A stretch of 64,000 nt of DNA from Anisakis pegreffii. Lineage: Eukaryota > Nematoda > Chromadorea > Rhabditida > Anisakidae. The position numbers were made by a program, and so were the translations under genes. Shown piece after piece: positions 9,763-21,300 of this stretch. Positions within the stretch are counted from its first letter, which is position 1; every line of letters begins with the position of its first letter. Below the pieces are notes generated by a model. The model worked only from the letters and a program-made list of their open reading frames with translations, did not search any database and was not told the DNA's origin. The DNA lies in the NCBI GenBank assembly GCA_035041965.1, contig JAPYMA010000632.1:1-64000 (forward strand), written 5' to 3'.

Positions 9763-10829
9763 GAACTGCAGAAACCTAGGTGACCTCCAAGCTGAGAGAT
9801 AGGCTGACGAGCTGTGTCATTTTTTGAAGGCACAAGTGTGATACGAGAATAGTTTAGAAGTGGTAGGTGGGAAAGCATGAAGCGTGGATAATGGGTACAC
9901 TGGCATGTTAGGTTAAAATTTGAGTTTTAATACCGTGGGGTATGAACTGTCTTATGGATGTGGCAATAGGTCTGGAAAGTTCGCCTGGACCACTCATCCT
10001 GAAGAATCGGGTTGCTATAGGGGTGACTCGAAGACATTCTCTCTCGGAATGTGATTCAACAGCAGTCAGATTAATGTGAATATGATTGGTTGTGTGTAAC
10101 CAATAGCCATATTAAACTGCAATCTTTAATTGTGCATATAGGTGTTCCCAACCCGTTGAGCTGCCAACAAGTGGGGTTAGGTTTAGGTACATGCGACAGG
10201 TGTTCCCCACCTACCGGCAGTATAGGCGAATCGGGGAGAAACAATTTAAAATATGCTAGCAATATTTACCTGAGTGTCGCTAACATTCATTCTTCAGAAC
10301 ATAACGGACGTTCCCGGCCCGGAAAGGCGCCGATTTGCCCGGGGATAGGGCTTGCGCGTAAGTTGGCCTGAGTAGTGTCTTCGGGCATTTGCGCAGGTAA
10401 CGGGAGTTCCCGGACCCACCGTGCGCTCTGCTCTCTCTCTTAACAAGGGGGAATTTCATCGGGTTGACCATTGGCAACATGCATGAAATCCTTTCACTTA
10501 GTTTGAATGTTACTGAGTACATTATAAGGGGAAATCTCTCAGGTGTTTGTGGTTACTCGCCGAAGCTTATCTATGTGTCACGTTCATACTGCATTCATAC
10601 AACTTCTTCGACATTATGTTCATCTCCATTGCCAGTGTAATCATTTTTTTTCTCGCTGATGTTAGTGGAATAACTCGATAACATTTTAAAATTTCCTCAG
10701 ATTAAACAATTTATCCGATTCAGTGAATAATTTAACCAGATGTGAAGTATATCACTTGTGCCTTCAAAAGACCGACCATGATCGAGTGCATAACTCCCAG
10801 CTTGAGGTTAATCTAGGTATATGCAGTTC
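9763..10829. mobile_element. 1.07-kb element with ~80-bp imperfect inverted repeats
   Basis: The arm 9763-9844 and the arm 10749-10829 are inverted relatives at roughly 70-80 percent identity. They share CTTGTGCCTTCAAAA, CAGCTTG, CTAGGT and TGCAGTTCA in order. The interior includes GC-richer stretches (10150-10240 and 10310-10440) without a recognisable gene. I see no target-site duplication. It is probably an old non-autonomous DNA transposon. Confidence 0.5.
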
Positions 10830-13800
10830 AGCGCAAGTATGGAAGCTTGACTTCTTTCCAGGCTGGTAGCACAAGGTCTTCCCTAGCTCAGAGAAGGCAA
10901 AATTACAATCTCAGTCTCAGAATAATTTACTTATGAAGAATCAGTGTTGAATCAAGATCCTGAGAGTTCCGTAAAGCTTTACCATCACGAGCACTCAGAT
11001 GATGGCTTTGAGATTTGGATGCTAAAGACCATACAGTGGAATTTTCTCTTAATTCATTAGTAATCGAGGCGGCAGAATTTGTAGGTGAATTTGAAAAAGT
11101 GTTTCATTTCTGTTTGAATCTGATACAGCTTAAAATTCAATTTGACTTCACTTTGATTGGTATTCGAAGCAACTTGACTCGAGATTTAGCTCTGAATTCG
11201 CCATCACTGAACGACTTGATTTAATGTAAATTTCGTTGCCTTTATCCTCGTTATAGATTGATTGGCCTGATTCTGAGTTACTGTTATTGTTATGACAGTT
11301 AGTTTTGAACATTACTATAATTTCGTACTGATCATGAAATGATGTCCAAATAAGTTCGAGATGATAAGAACCTGAATTGATTCTGATTCAGCTTGAGCTT
11401 GATTGGACTTCAAGTTAACTCAATATGAGTCGATTTAGTAGACATGAAGTAAATTAATGTTGGAAATAGGTAACTCAAGCAATATTTGTTTGATTGTCCC
11501 CTTGCTGTTGTTGATGTAATTCCTTCGCGTTGTTGTTTATGTGATTGTTTCATGCGGTCATCACCGTGTTTATCCCCTCGTTGATCAGTATCGTGTTTTT
11601 GATGTTGTCACGCCAGGCATAATGGAGGGAAACATTGCTAGGCATAGTTTGGTGGCATTCCATAAGCGAGTAGAATCGCAAAGTGCATGGGGACCCCGCA
11701 CAAACCAACCGGGTACAATTCTACGTCACATGCTAGGGTCAGGCTCAAGTTTGTTGCTCTTGCCTGAAGGTAACCTCACAACTCTGCTGAAATTAGGATA
11801 AATTTGAAAATACCAATGATGCGTGGCGTGACAGCTGTATAAATGTTTTTCCATATGTTATCATACATTACACCGAAATCGCTTGAAAGGATCAACAAGC
11901 TGTTAGTATCTTCGGTTTCAGAGAGTTTAGGAAAGTCATGACAGCGAATATCGTAGTTTTGTGCCAGTAAGTTTGAAGGAATTCAGCTCCTATCTATATT
12001 CTGACCCTATCACGGTTGTTTGCATTGCAGTTAGGAATGAAAAACTTGAAATTTGAAGGCTTCCCAACATATCGATATGAGAAGCAATTTTCAAAATGTA
12101 TTAATGCAAAACACTGTTAGCGATACAGCAAAGTATAACTGAAGTGAGTAATCGTTTATTGAGGAACATCTCATGGAAAGATATCATAGTGAAACAAATA
12201 TAGTGAAACAAATCTCGAGGAGTGAATTTGATTCTTTCAAAAAAAACGTGACGATATGACTGATGATAAGAGAAACAAACGGAAAGTCTCGAGTAAGGTG
12301 ATAGATTCTCTTGAAGTTAAAACAGTTCATGAAAGACAACTCTTCAGTTATCATTTAATACAGTATTAATGGAAAAGCAATGGATCGAGTAGAGAGAGCA
12401 TTTATCATGTGATATTTGTCATGTGCGAGTGTTTGTCAGTAAGCTTGAACGATGCGATCAGTAAGCTTGAATGAGCATTGTTGTTTGAAGATTAGTGATG
12501 TGCATAGAAAAGGCTGACGTTTTTGATTCCTGCTTAGTTTTTTCTTTAGTGTAGAGTATGTAACTTTGAAAACAACATTTTTGCGAATGCAAATAGTTTT
12601 CGGAATTGCTCATTGCCACCAGATGTATGTGATTCCGGCAACATTTCGCGCATCTACACATCGCTGACGTTTGTATTCGGTCTTTCGTCGCTCCAAGGTC
12701 ATCCATTCTGTATTGGCTATCGGTCGCAATTATGTGCGACTCGCAAGTGGTTTAGATGAAATTGAAATGAAAACAAGCAGGTTGTTGTGAAGCATCGTCA
12801 TCAGCATCAATACTGAAAGTAAGAGTCACTTGTACGGGGATTCAGTTTACTGGCATTATTTTCTGCCACATCAATGAGTTTATCACGCCACGAAAATGGA
12901 CAAAATAAACCTGCGGTAGAACAGTAGTTAGTATCATTTATTAATGCTCATAACTGAGAACAACGACAATAATGTAATACCACCACAACTCTTTCCGCTT
13001 ACCAACACTACTCACAATGAGCACAAATGAACACGTTCAAACCATCAAACAGAACAAATCAGACATATTTCATGTCGCGCACACAATGTCACTTTCTTTT
13101 AATGACAACAACTATCTGCTATGTTCTCATTTCAGCTGCTGAAGTCGTGCCTATCACTGAAGCGAAGTCCAATTATAAGTTTCCTAACCCTCGCTGTGAG
13201 AGTAATCCCGTCAAAGCTTTTGATTTTGCGATCTTTCCATCGCTCGATGTTTACATATGAATATTTGATTACATCATGATGGGGCTAACCCGTATTGCCG
13301 TGCACTCACTGCGTTCCGTAAGGTATTCATTCACAACACACACATCTAAAAAGAATCAGTTGATGATGTAAGTTATAATTCAAATACACTAATAGATTTA
13401 AGAAGATAATAGAGACGATAGAATAGATAATATCACACGCAGCAGACTAATGGATTAGTTCAATAAATGAGATAATACTAGCAGTGAGTGTGAAGAACAA
13501 ACAGCTAGGCCGCATTTGAGAATATGTCGTAACCAGAAGCACAAAAAATGATAACAGTAGGTGAACTGAAAACGATTCACTCGTTGCACAAATCATGCTC
13601 ATTACTCGATCTAATCTAAACAATGGACAACACATACAAACTGAACGAGATCGAAATAAGACAGGAATCGAAAACGAAAGACAAAACAGATAAAGTGAAT
13701 AAATGAGTACTGTTTGCATTAACATCACAAAAGTTGTGCGAATACACTCACAATCATCAAGTACGTAATGAGACTGGCTGGCCCTAAATAACCATTCCTC

Positions 13801-14601
13801 TGTACAATACAAACGAAATTCTTAAAATGAATCAATCTATTCAAAAGGATCGCATTGATGAAAACAGTTGCGCATCCACTGACCATGGAATGAGACTTTT
13901 GAAAAACGTATCCGGAAACTATGAGCATAAAATTTTGTTGAGCGCACTTATCGTTCTATTTCTAATAATGCTTTCCATTCATCCTTTCAGTCTTAAACAT
14001 TATTCACTATAACTGATCACAGCACCCTCAAGTTCGCTAATTCAGTATTTCGAGGTGTAAGATGGATAGCAGATTTATGAATTAATAATGGGAATGAATC
14101 CAATCAAAACAAGTATCAATCACATACGGGAGGCAGCAAGGCAGCAGTTACTGAACTGCACCATTCAGGAGAAATTTGTTCTGTACAATATCGCTATATG
14201 TGATTATTCTCAAGTGCATTCACCTCACCGAAAATTTGTGAATTTTGTCATTTTTACAATCAGTGCACAATTCGATTCAAAAATAGTGTAAGTAGCTATT
14301 AGGAGGATTACCTATTACAACAATCACAATAACAACTCCAGTGAATTCATGAATATTGCTCTGAAATCGTTCACCCGCTATTCCATTCAGGCTTCTTTTT
14401 GCCTCAAATAACAGACACACACATACAATTCTTGTGAACAACATTGACATTTAAAATTTGTCACATTAATATGAGCACATCAATGTATCACTTAAAAGAA
14501 TGACGTATCGCAGTATAATATTTTCACAGTGACTATATGAGATGGACGACTGTTAACTGTTAACTCGTTCACTTGCTGAGGCATTTCACTTCATTCAGTG
14601 A
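10830..14601. other. Intergenic, no convincing gene
   Basis: ORFs at 11541-11801 (+), 13027-13260 (+) and 13447-13928 (-) were examined. None has a recognisable motif or an in-phase splice partner. The minus ORFs near 13.5-13.9 kb are hydrophobic but do not match a receptor family I can name. Confidence 0.4.
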
Positions 14602-16858
14602 TCATGGCCGGATAAAGAATGCCGACAACGCAAACATTATGAACACAACACCGCCAATAATTGTCACTGAAACGTTCGTTCATTAATATTTTTATCAACA
14701 TCTCACTGAATACGTCAAAATAATCAATTTAAAATGTTCTCAAAAGATATTTTAAATTGAAAAATTCATCGATCAAAAAGTAATGATCAATTAAGCTTGA
14801 GGTCAGGTTTGCTCCATCCATTCTTTGAGCTGTTAGAATTTCTTTGCAAACAACATTATATTCTGCGATTTCAAAGGTTGCTTGCGATTTTTATCAATCG
14901 CTCATAAAACGCACAAAATATCAAACACTATGGCTGATCGGTGATATAAAAGTTTCCTACTAACTAACACCACTAACAATTACATTAAAACGAAAACGGA
15001 TGCGTAAATTTCGAAATATAGCAGTAATATTGATAATTTAACACTAGACGGAAATAAACGAGAAACGAACCGGTTCGAACGGAAATCTGAGTGGCAACGA
15101 GTTTCCCTCCGATCACAGCAATACCGGTGCATAGAGCATGACCCATGACGCCGCCTAGCACAACGCCATAAACATTTTCACGTGCTGCCAGTATGATTGT
15201 GGTCAGTTGACTTCGATCGCCCCATTCTGCCAGAAATGTTAACGTAAATGCTTCCAAGAAGAGTGTTGACACAAACCGCACAACAGCATACGTCGAACTG
15301 AAATTCCCCTCAATCGTATGGAATCATTTGACCAACTAAGAATAGCTTTCTCAGAATTAAAACAAAATAAAAACAATGCATTGACAACATTCTATGGCTT
15401 ACTTCGAAACAACCAAAACGTCCTCATCGACAAGTGAAAACACTCAAGGAAATTCATGTAATTTCCTGGTGACAAGATAAAACTATACGTACAAGGAAAT
15501 GCAAAAATGAGATATTAGAACGTCAACCAAACGAATAATGATTGCCACTAAAGATGATGAAACAAAGAGTTTACTTCTGATTTTGTGATTTCGATCCACT
15601 CTCGAGATCAGCCAATTGATCGTTCTCTCGAAGCAACTGCTTCTTCTGCACCTCAGCCTGTGCCTCTTCATACTCGTCTTGTCCATCATTCGGTGACATA
15701 TGATAACCTTCATGAAGCATTTTCAAACCGAATAGTGCGAATAGCGCAGTTGATATATAAAACGTCAACGCTCGTGGTATCACTTGTGTTGCCCATCCGA
15801 GACCAGCTGAAGTAATAAAATTTAGACTGGACATTCGAAACTGAAACAACAAGAACGTTTCAAATTCAATTCATCAGAGAACACTCATTCGATCACTGCA
15901 CTCAAAAATTCCACAATCTCGCGATGATCAAAACCGAATCAATGCAATCACAATCGAATTTGTGAATGAGAAGATGAATCAATTCACAGATAAACGAGTG
16001 AATATAAAGATGACCAACCAGAAAGTGCGGTCATTAAGGCAAGTGCAGCCATGGCACCGAAGAAGACTGTCAGTCTCGAATGCCGCATCGCCATGATTGC
16101 AGCAATGAACCACGTCTTGTCACCTAACTCCGAAACAATTATCACCGACAACGACGCCAATACTGCGTGGTAGAATGACACATCCTTCAATTCACATAAC
16201 CATTTCTATTATTATGAATATTTCTGCCAATGCACATCATTGATATGGACACGACTCAGTGATCTACTATCAATTGAACTAGTCATCTGGAGATTGAAAA
16301 TGACGATAAACTGGCAGGACCTGAACTTTATTCGTAATGAAACACTAAGATAACCTATCTGTGCACTCTGAAGTAAATACTTTAAAAGACAATTTCCACC
16401 AAACAAAACGATTCCTCTTATCATTGACGAAAGAAAAAACAACACAAAAAACCAACTGCAGTTTCATTTTTCCTTGCCTTCGCAACAGTTTCATCGACAA
16501 TTTTCGACAAATCCTCATTTTTTTCACGAACTTTCCGGGAGTCAATCTCATGTTCGATCAGTTCATTTGAGGATCCAATCAGTTTCTGAACAAATTTGTA
16601 GCAATTGGACAATTGCTTTGAAAACTAATTCAATAAATCAAGTGAATGTAATGTTCTACCATTATGATATGAAAGATGTAACAAATAAGTAGGAATTATG
16701 AACAGAAACAGAGATGAAGGACAAACCTTTTTCATTTTATTATCACTTCGATCATGTTCAGCTGATCGATTTTCAGAATCAGCACATACAACAACACAAA
16801 ACACATAAAAAATAGCAAATAACGTAATTAAAGGCGATCGAATTGAAGTTATTTTCAT
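14602..16858 (-). CDS. TMEM165: TMEM165/GDT1 family Golgi cation-proton exchanger (UPF0016)
   Basis: Six exons: 16727-16858, 16457-16585, 16019-16184, 15575-15806, 15071-15297 and 14602-14666. All phases agree and give 316 residues (human TMEM165 has 324). Residues 1-25 form a signal peptide (MKITSIRSPLITLFAIFYVF...). Residues 30-87 are charged. The two signature motifs are ELGDKT (106-111) and EWGDRS (244-249), each in a block of three membrane helices, separated by an acidic/Gln-rich loop of about 45 residues that starts MSPNDGQDE. The E-x-G-D-K/R-T/S motifs bind the transported cation. The family imports Mn (and Ca) into the Golgi against protons, needed by glycosyltransferases. The start was chosen because the signal peptide follows it directly; an upstream in-frame ATG at 16909 exists. 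The acceptor of exon 3 is the unusual TTGAAG. Confidence 0.97.
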
Positions 16859-17637
16859 CCTTATTCGTATTCTTATTATTATTGTAATGAGGAACAATAA
16901 TAAATGCAAGTGATCGTTGTGACCGAGTCGACTTCGGTCAAAATAAAACGGTTTTCTGAATGAAGGAAGTCGTCCACTGTCAACTACCCTTCTGAAATAG
17001 ATTATTTAGAATAACTGAAAATGAAACAAACATTTTTGTACAACATTTCCGCAACACATTTCAAAATTTACATGCCGAATAAAAACAAATAATAAGACTG
17101 AATAAACAGTATAATGCTTTGAACCTTGCGAAAATGGCACTATCAACACAACAAGCAATACGCCGCATATTCAGAACGATCATGATCTCATGATCTTTCG
17201 GCGAGGGAGGGGGGCGGAAGGGGGGACAGCCGTATCAATATCAATACCGCATCAATCAGAACGATTCGGTATCAATATCGCTGAAAATAAAGTCAATCGC
17301 ATCACAGTTCCTACTAATATACTCGCATTGCGGGTGGTAGAACTACTAGTCACACAGTTGGAATAAGACAACCACGATTCGGTATAACTGAACCAATGGA
17401 TTCAAGGCATGATGAAGGATTTTAAAATAATGTGAAACGGAAAGAGATACGACTGCTATACCCTTACTGAAAACATTTTGTAAAAATATAACAGATGAAG
17501 AACCACGTCAGAAAAACCAGATGATCGTATCAACGTCGTAATCGAAAGTGACGTGGTTGTATCACAGCAAATGGCTGACGCTGGGTCGACAATCTATAAA
17601 ATGCACCCGATGGCATCTGTCACCAGTTTCAGCAGCC
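16859..17637. other. Intergenic with a G-rich stretch
   Basis: No gene seen. 17204-17225 is a G-run cluster (GGGAGGGGGGCGGAAGGGGG), the only such stretch nearby. It could form a two- or three-tier G-quadruplex on the plus strand. Confidence 0.4.
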
Positions 17638-17865
17638 TCATTTGTGGATGTCTAACAAGGAAAGGTCATCCCGAAGGGCGGGGGTAAATTTGTGTGATCT
17701 TTGCTTGTAAGTGAAATCTAAAACTTCTGAATCGACACTAAGCACAATCCAAGAGAGAGAGGCTAAAACTCCACTGAATACTTCTGCAGCGTCTCTGGTG
17801 CGTTTTATAGGCGCTTCTTGAGTTGACTCATTGTGAAGAAATGAAGGAATATACACTACAAACAT
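17638..17865 (-). CDS. Possible small gene, unknown function
   Basis: ORF of 75 codons from ATG 17865 to a stop at 17638-17640. On the minus strand, CTTTCTTTCAG ends 17 bases before the ATG, a good spliced-leader or cis acceptor. The protein starts MFVVYIPSFLHNES and is mixed hydrophilic/hydrophobic; it has no recognisable domain and no convincing signal peptide. It lies between the 5' ends of TMEM165 and PI4KA. It could equally be a terminal exon or a chance ORF. Confidence 0.3.
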   Translation of the reverse strand: MFVVYIPSFLHNESTQEAPIKRTRDAAEVFSGVLASLSWIVLSVDSEVLDFTYKQRSHKFTPALRDDLSLLDIHK

Positions 17866-18301
17866 CAACGTACAAACACTGCCTGAAAGAAAGCAACACG
17901 CTTAAATGCATCATAATACACATGTCATGAAGATTGCTTGCGAAATGGTTGATGTTTAGTTTAGTTTACTGAAAAAGTTTCCGATTTCGGCATGATTCAT
18001 TTTATGTAATTAATAATCGTCAATATATGGTGCATAATATCAGGCCTTTCATTGCCATTTGCTAATCAAAATAGTATTAACTCACCTTTTTTGTAACAAC
18101 TTGATTAGGTTGCGATCGGCGTTGTTATCATAAGAATAAGAAGCATGACATGTCCTAATTCCTCTTATAAAATATCGGTTGAAATTGGCAGCGATTTGGC
18201 TTCGAACGAAGGTGGAATAGACCGAGCGAACGTGCGCCGTATATTGTCGTCGGTTAACATTCGAAGCATCTATCTATCAATCGCGGTGCATCTACCACAG
18301 G
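17866..18301. promoter_or_regulatory. Upstream region of PI4KA
   Basis: AT-rich 436-base interval between the small minus-strand ORF and the PI4KA ATG. It presumably holds the PI4KA promoter. I see no specific transcription-factor site that I can support. Confidence 0.3.
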
Positions 18302-21300
18302 ATGGCTGTCGATGAAGATTTCCTCTTTCAAAATCTTCAGTGTAGTGCGATCTGTTTGGCTAGACTCGACAAGGTAACAATTCCAGTGTTTTTGTCCGCC
18401 TGAAGCCTGTATGAATGTTTCGCTGAGTGAATGATCATACGGAGACTACTGAAACTTTTCCACAAGGACGTTCAATTCTTGTATTTATTGGTACAGTGCA
18501 GATGCATACCAATCACCCATACAGTCTGAAGATAATCCCTGGATTGACATTATCTAATGATATCATTGATAAAGTAACGGTTTTTGAGTACAAGTTCGAA
18601 ATTATGTCTGCAAATGAGACATGAAAAAAGCAATTTATTTATTGATACAATTCGGTTAATAGCTGATCTGCAAAGGATAGTTTCGAAATTGTATAATCTT
18701 TCCGTCTTCATAAGTTCCATCTTATTGGAGAAGAGGTGAGCTGAAATACTTTGATAGTACTCTGTCAAAGTGTTTCAGCTTATCTCTTCGATAAGACGGA
18801 GAAGTTGATTACAAATCACATATTCATTATAGGCCACGTTGGATCAAGTCAAAAAGCGGCTGTTAGAGAGTATGAATGGTGCTGGGCTTGAAAAGATACC
18901 GCTGAATCATTTGGTGAGATGCAGACTTCTGGCCACTGGAATTTATTTGCTGTACGCGAATGGAAAGGTTGTGCTCTTCATTCCAATGACGATCTTTCAT
19001 CATTTGTGCATTGTCGAGAAATATAAAACATTTATGAAATATAACTTTCAGTTGTTTTCGAATGTTTTGCAAAGTGTCTTCAACTCTTCGTTATGTAATC
19101 TTCAAATATGCAAGTAATAGCATTCTTATGGGATGCTTGAATTGAGATAGCTTCTAAAACTAGCACACTATCCAAATTGCAGTATCTGGAAGAGTTACTG
19201 CCGATCTTGCTCAAAGCGTTTGTTTTATTATCCGAACTGAAATGGGTCGACGATGGAGTGGCCAACAAAACAGATCGTTAGTTTAAAAAAGATATTTGAA
19301 TTTGTTTATAAATCTGGCCGATTTGAATAATTTTGTTCCAGTTGAAAATCACCTCTGTACGGTGGTCATTTAACAAAAACAAATCATGTCAATGTAACAA
19401 ATGAATCCTTCATATATATCAAAGCACTTCAATCGAACAACTATTCACTGAATCAATCGTCTTGAATTTGCCCACAATCAGTCGTCAATTAAGGAGTGCC
19501 AATTCAAGAGCAGTTCGCGTTCTGTTTCAATACGATTCTCAGTGAGCTAGCTGCACGATATCCCTCAGTTCGCGATCGCATTGTCTCAGTTCAACTCGAA
19601 GTGTTCGCGTGTATCACCGATACGATTGTTGAGATCTGTGAAAAGAAACAGCCACTTCTACCATCTAAAGGTGAATGAGCTCTTTCTAGCGCATCTCTCC
19701 ATTCATTGTTCATTCTGGCATATGGTCGGTTGACTCTGATCAGTTCACAGAGTTTTAACAGCCAAAAAATTGAATGCTGACATGATCTTCACTTCATGCA
19801 CACAAAGAACTGTATTTAAGTGTGCAGATGTCCTACGGAAAGCTAATATAATAACAGTGCTGCAAATGCTATTAAATCTCATAATTCAGTACATCTGATG
19901 AAGATGATCGCATTTTTGATTGGCCTGATGCGTTCATTTGCGAGATATAATGCCGATAAAGAATCGCCACTCATATCAAAGATATATCCAATACCATTCC
20001 GTCTCACCATACGAAACGATTTGGCATCTGCTGCTGATGGTGATGCAAATAGTGATGGTATTAAAGCACAACCGTTATCAAAAAGGTTTTTGATTTTCAT
20101 TCTCATTAATATAATTGTGTCATATTACTTAACTACTATGCAAGGCTTTAAATTCAAAAATTATCAACAATTTGATTTTTTTTGGGGGGATTTTCATCGG
20201 AATATTGGAGTTTTATTGGATTTTTTTTGGAATTTCAGCACAAAACGTTTCATTGGAATAATATTTTGGTGGTGGTATTAAAATATTAAAGCGCTTTCAT
20301 TCTCATCACTTACAGAAGTAATTCGATTCGGTTGACCACTGATTCTGAAAACTGGTTTTGGAATGATGATCGATTGATCGTGGAGAAGGGTGACACCACA
20401 AATGATCGCTATCGAAAACTGTTCTCGAAGCATGGAAGTAGCTTTTTGAATGCGACCACTCCCATTCGGGACGGTGAAGATGTGGCGTTCATGTTGAATC
20501 CGAAAGAGTTGGATGCCTTATCGGATACGGTGCGTGAATTAATTTCTCTCTTTGATTTATACGAACTCGAAGTTTTCGATTCATCGATCTTTTTTGTGTG
20601 TGTGTGTGAATCAGCGTATATTTAAGCGTAAAACTTGAAACTTGCATAATTTTCAAAGAAAACCAACAAAGGAAAGAAAATTTGCATTGTATATGAAGAA
20701 AAATTTATGTAAAAAAGGAAGATATATGAAGAAAAAAAAGAAAAAAAACAAAGAAAGAAAACCAATTTCAACATTTTGCATGTATATATGCATAACAAGC
20801 AGCAAACGTTATGAACGCGTGTTAAATGCTGCTTTAGATGTTGACTTGAATTGAATTGCAGATTCAGCGTCTGTTGAGAAAACCGATTCTGTCAGTGATG
20901 GACATACATGCCACGGATGTTTTCATGGTTTGTTATTATCGTCGTCATTTGAGTTAACTACAGCAAATCTTTTGCTCATTTATCGTGTGGTTGTTTGCCT
21001 ATATGTTTTATCTATTCATTTGTTGATGTTAAACATTGAAACTTGATGAAAAGCAATATTTTTTCGTTGAATATTTTACAGTTTTATGCATATCATAATT
21101 TGGTTGCACAATCAGTGTCACCGAGTGCTAAATTGCTGAAAGTTGAGAATCACGAATGAAAATGGCGAATTTGGACAAGAGATTCGTGTGAATTTGTTGA
21201 TGTTTCACCAATTTAACGTATTCAAGGCGGGCAGTATCAAACGATTCCCGTACAAAACGATCTCAGAATGTTTATTGCTGGTTTGTGTGGCATTGCTTAG

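Noticed and set aside
10071..10522. Overlapping ORFs in the GC-richer interior of the 1.07-kb element
   Set aside because: Open on both strands with no recognisable protein. No transposase motif seen.
13447..13928. Hydrophobic minus-strand ORFs as a serpentine chemoreceptor
   Set aside because: The hydrophobic stretches do not follow a receptor family pattern I can name, the two ORFs are in different frames, and no convincing splice joins them.
17204..17225. G-quadruplex
   Set aside because: G runs are present but four separate runs of three with short loops are not clearly available. Kept only as a note.
20642..20854. Lys-rich plus-strand ORF
   Set aside because: It is low-complexity purine-rich sequence inside a PI4KA intron.
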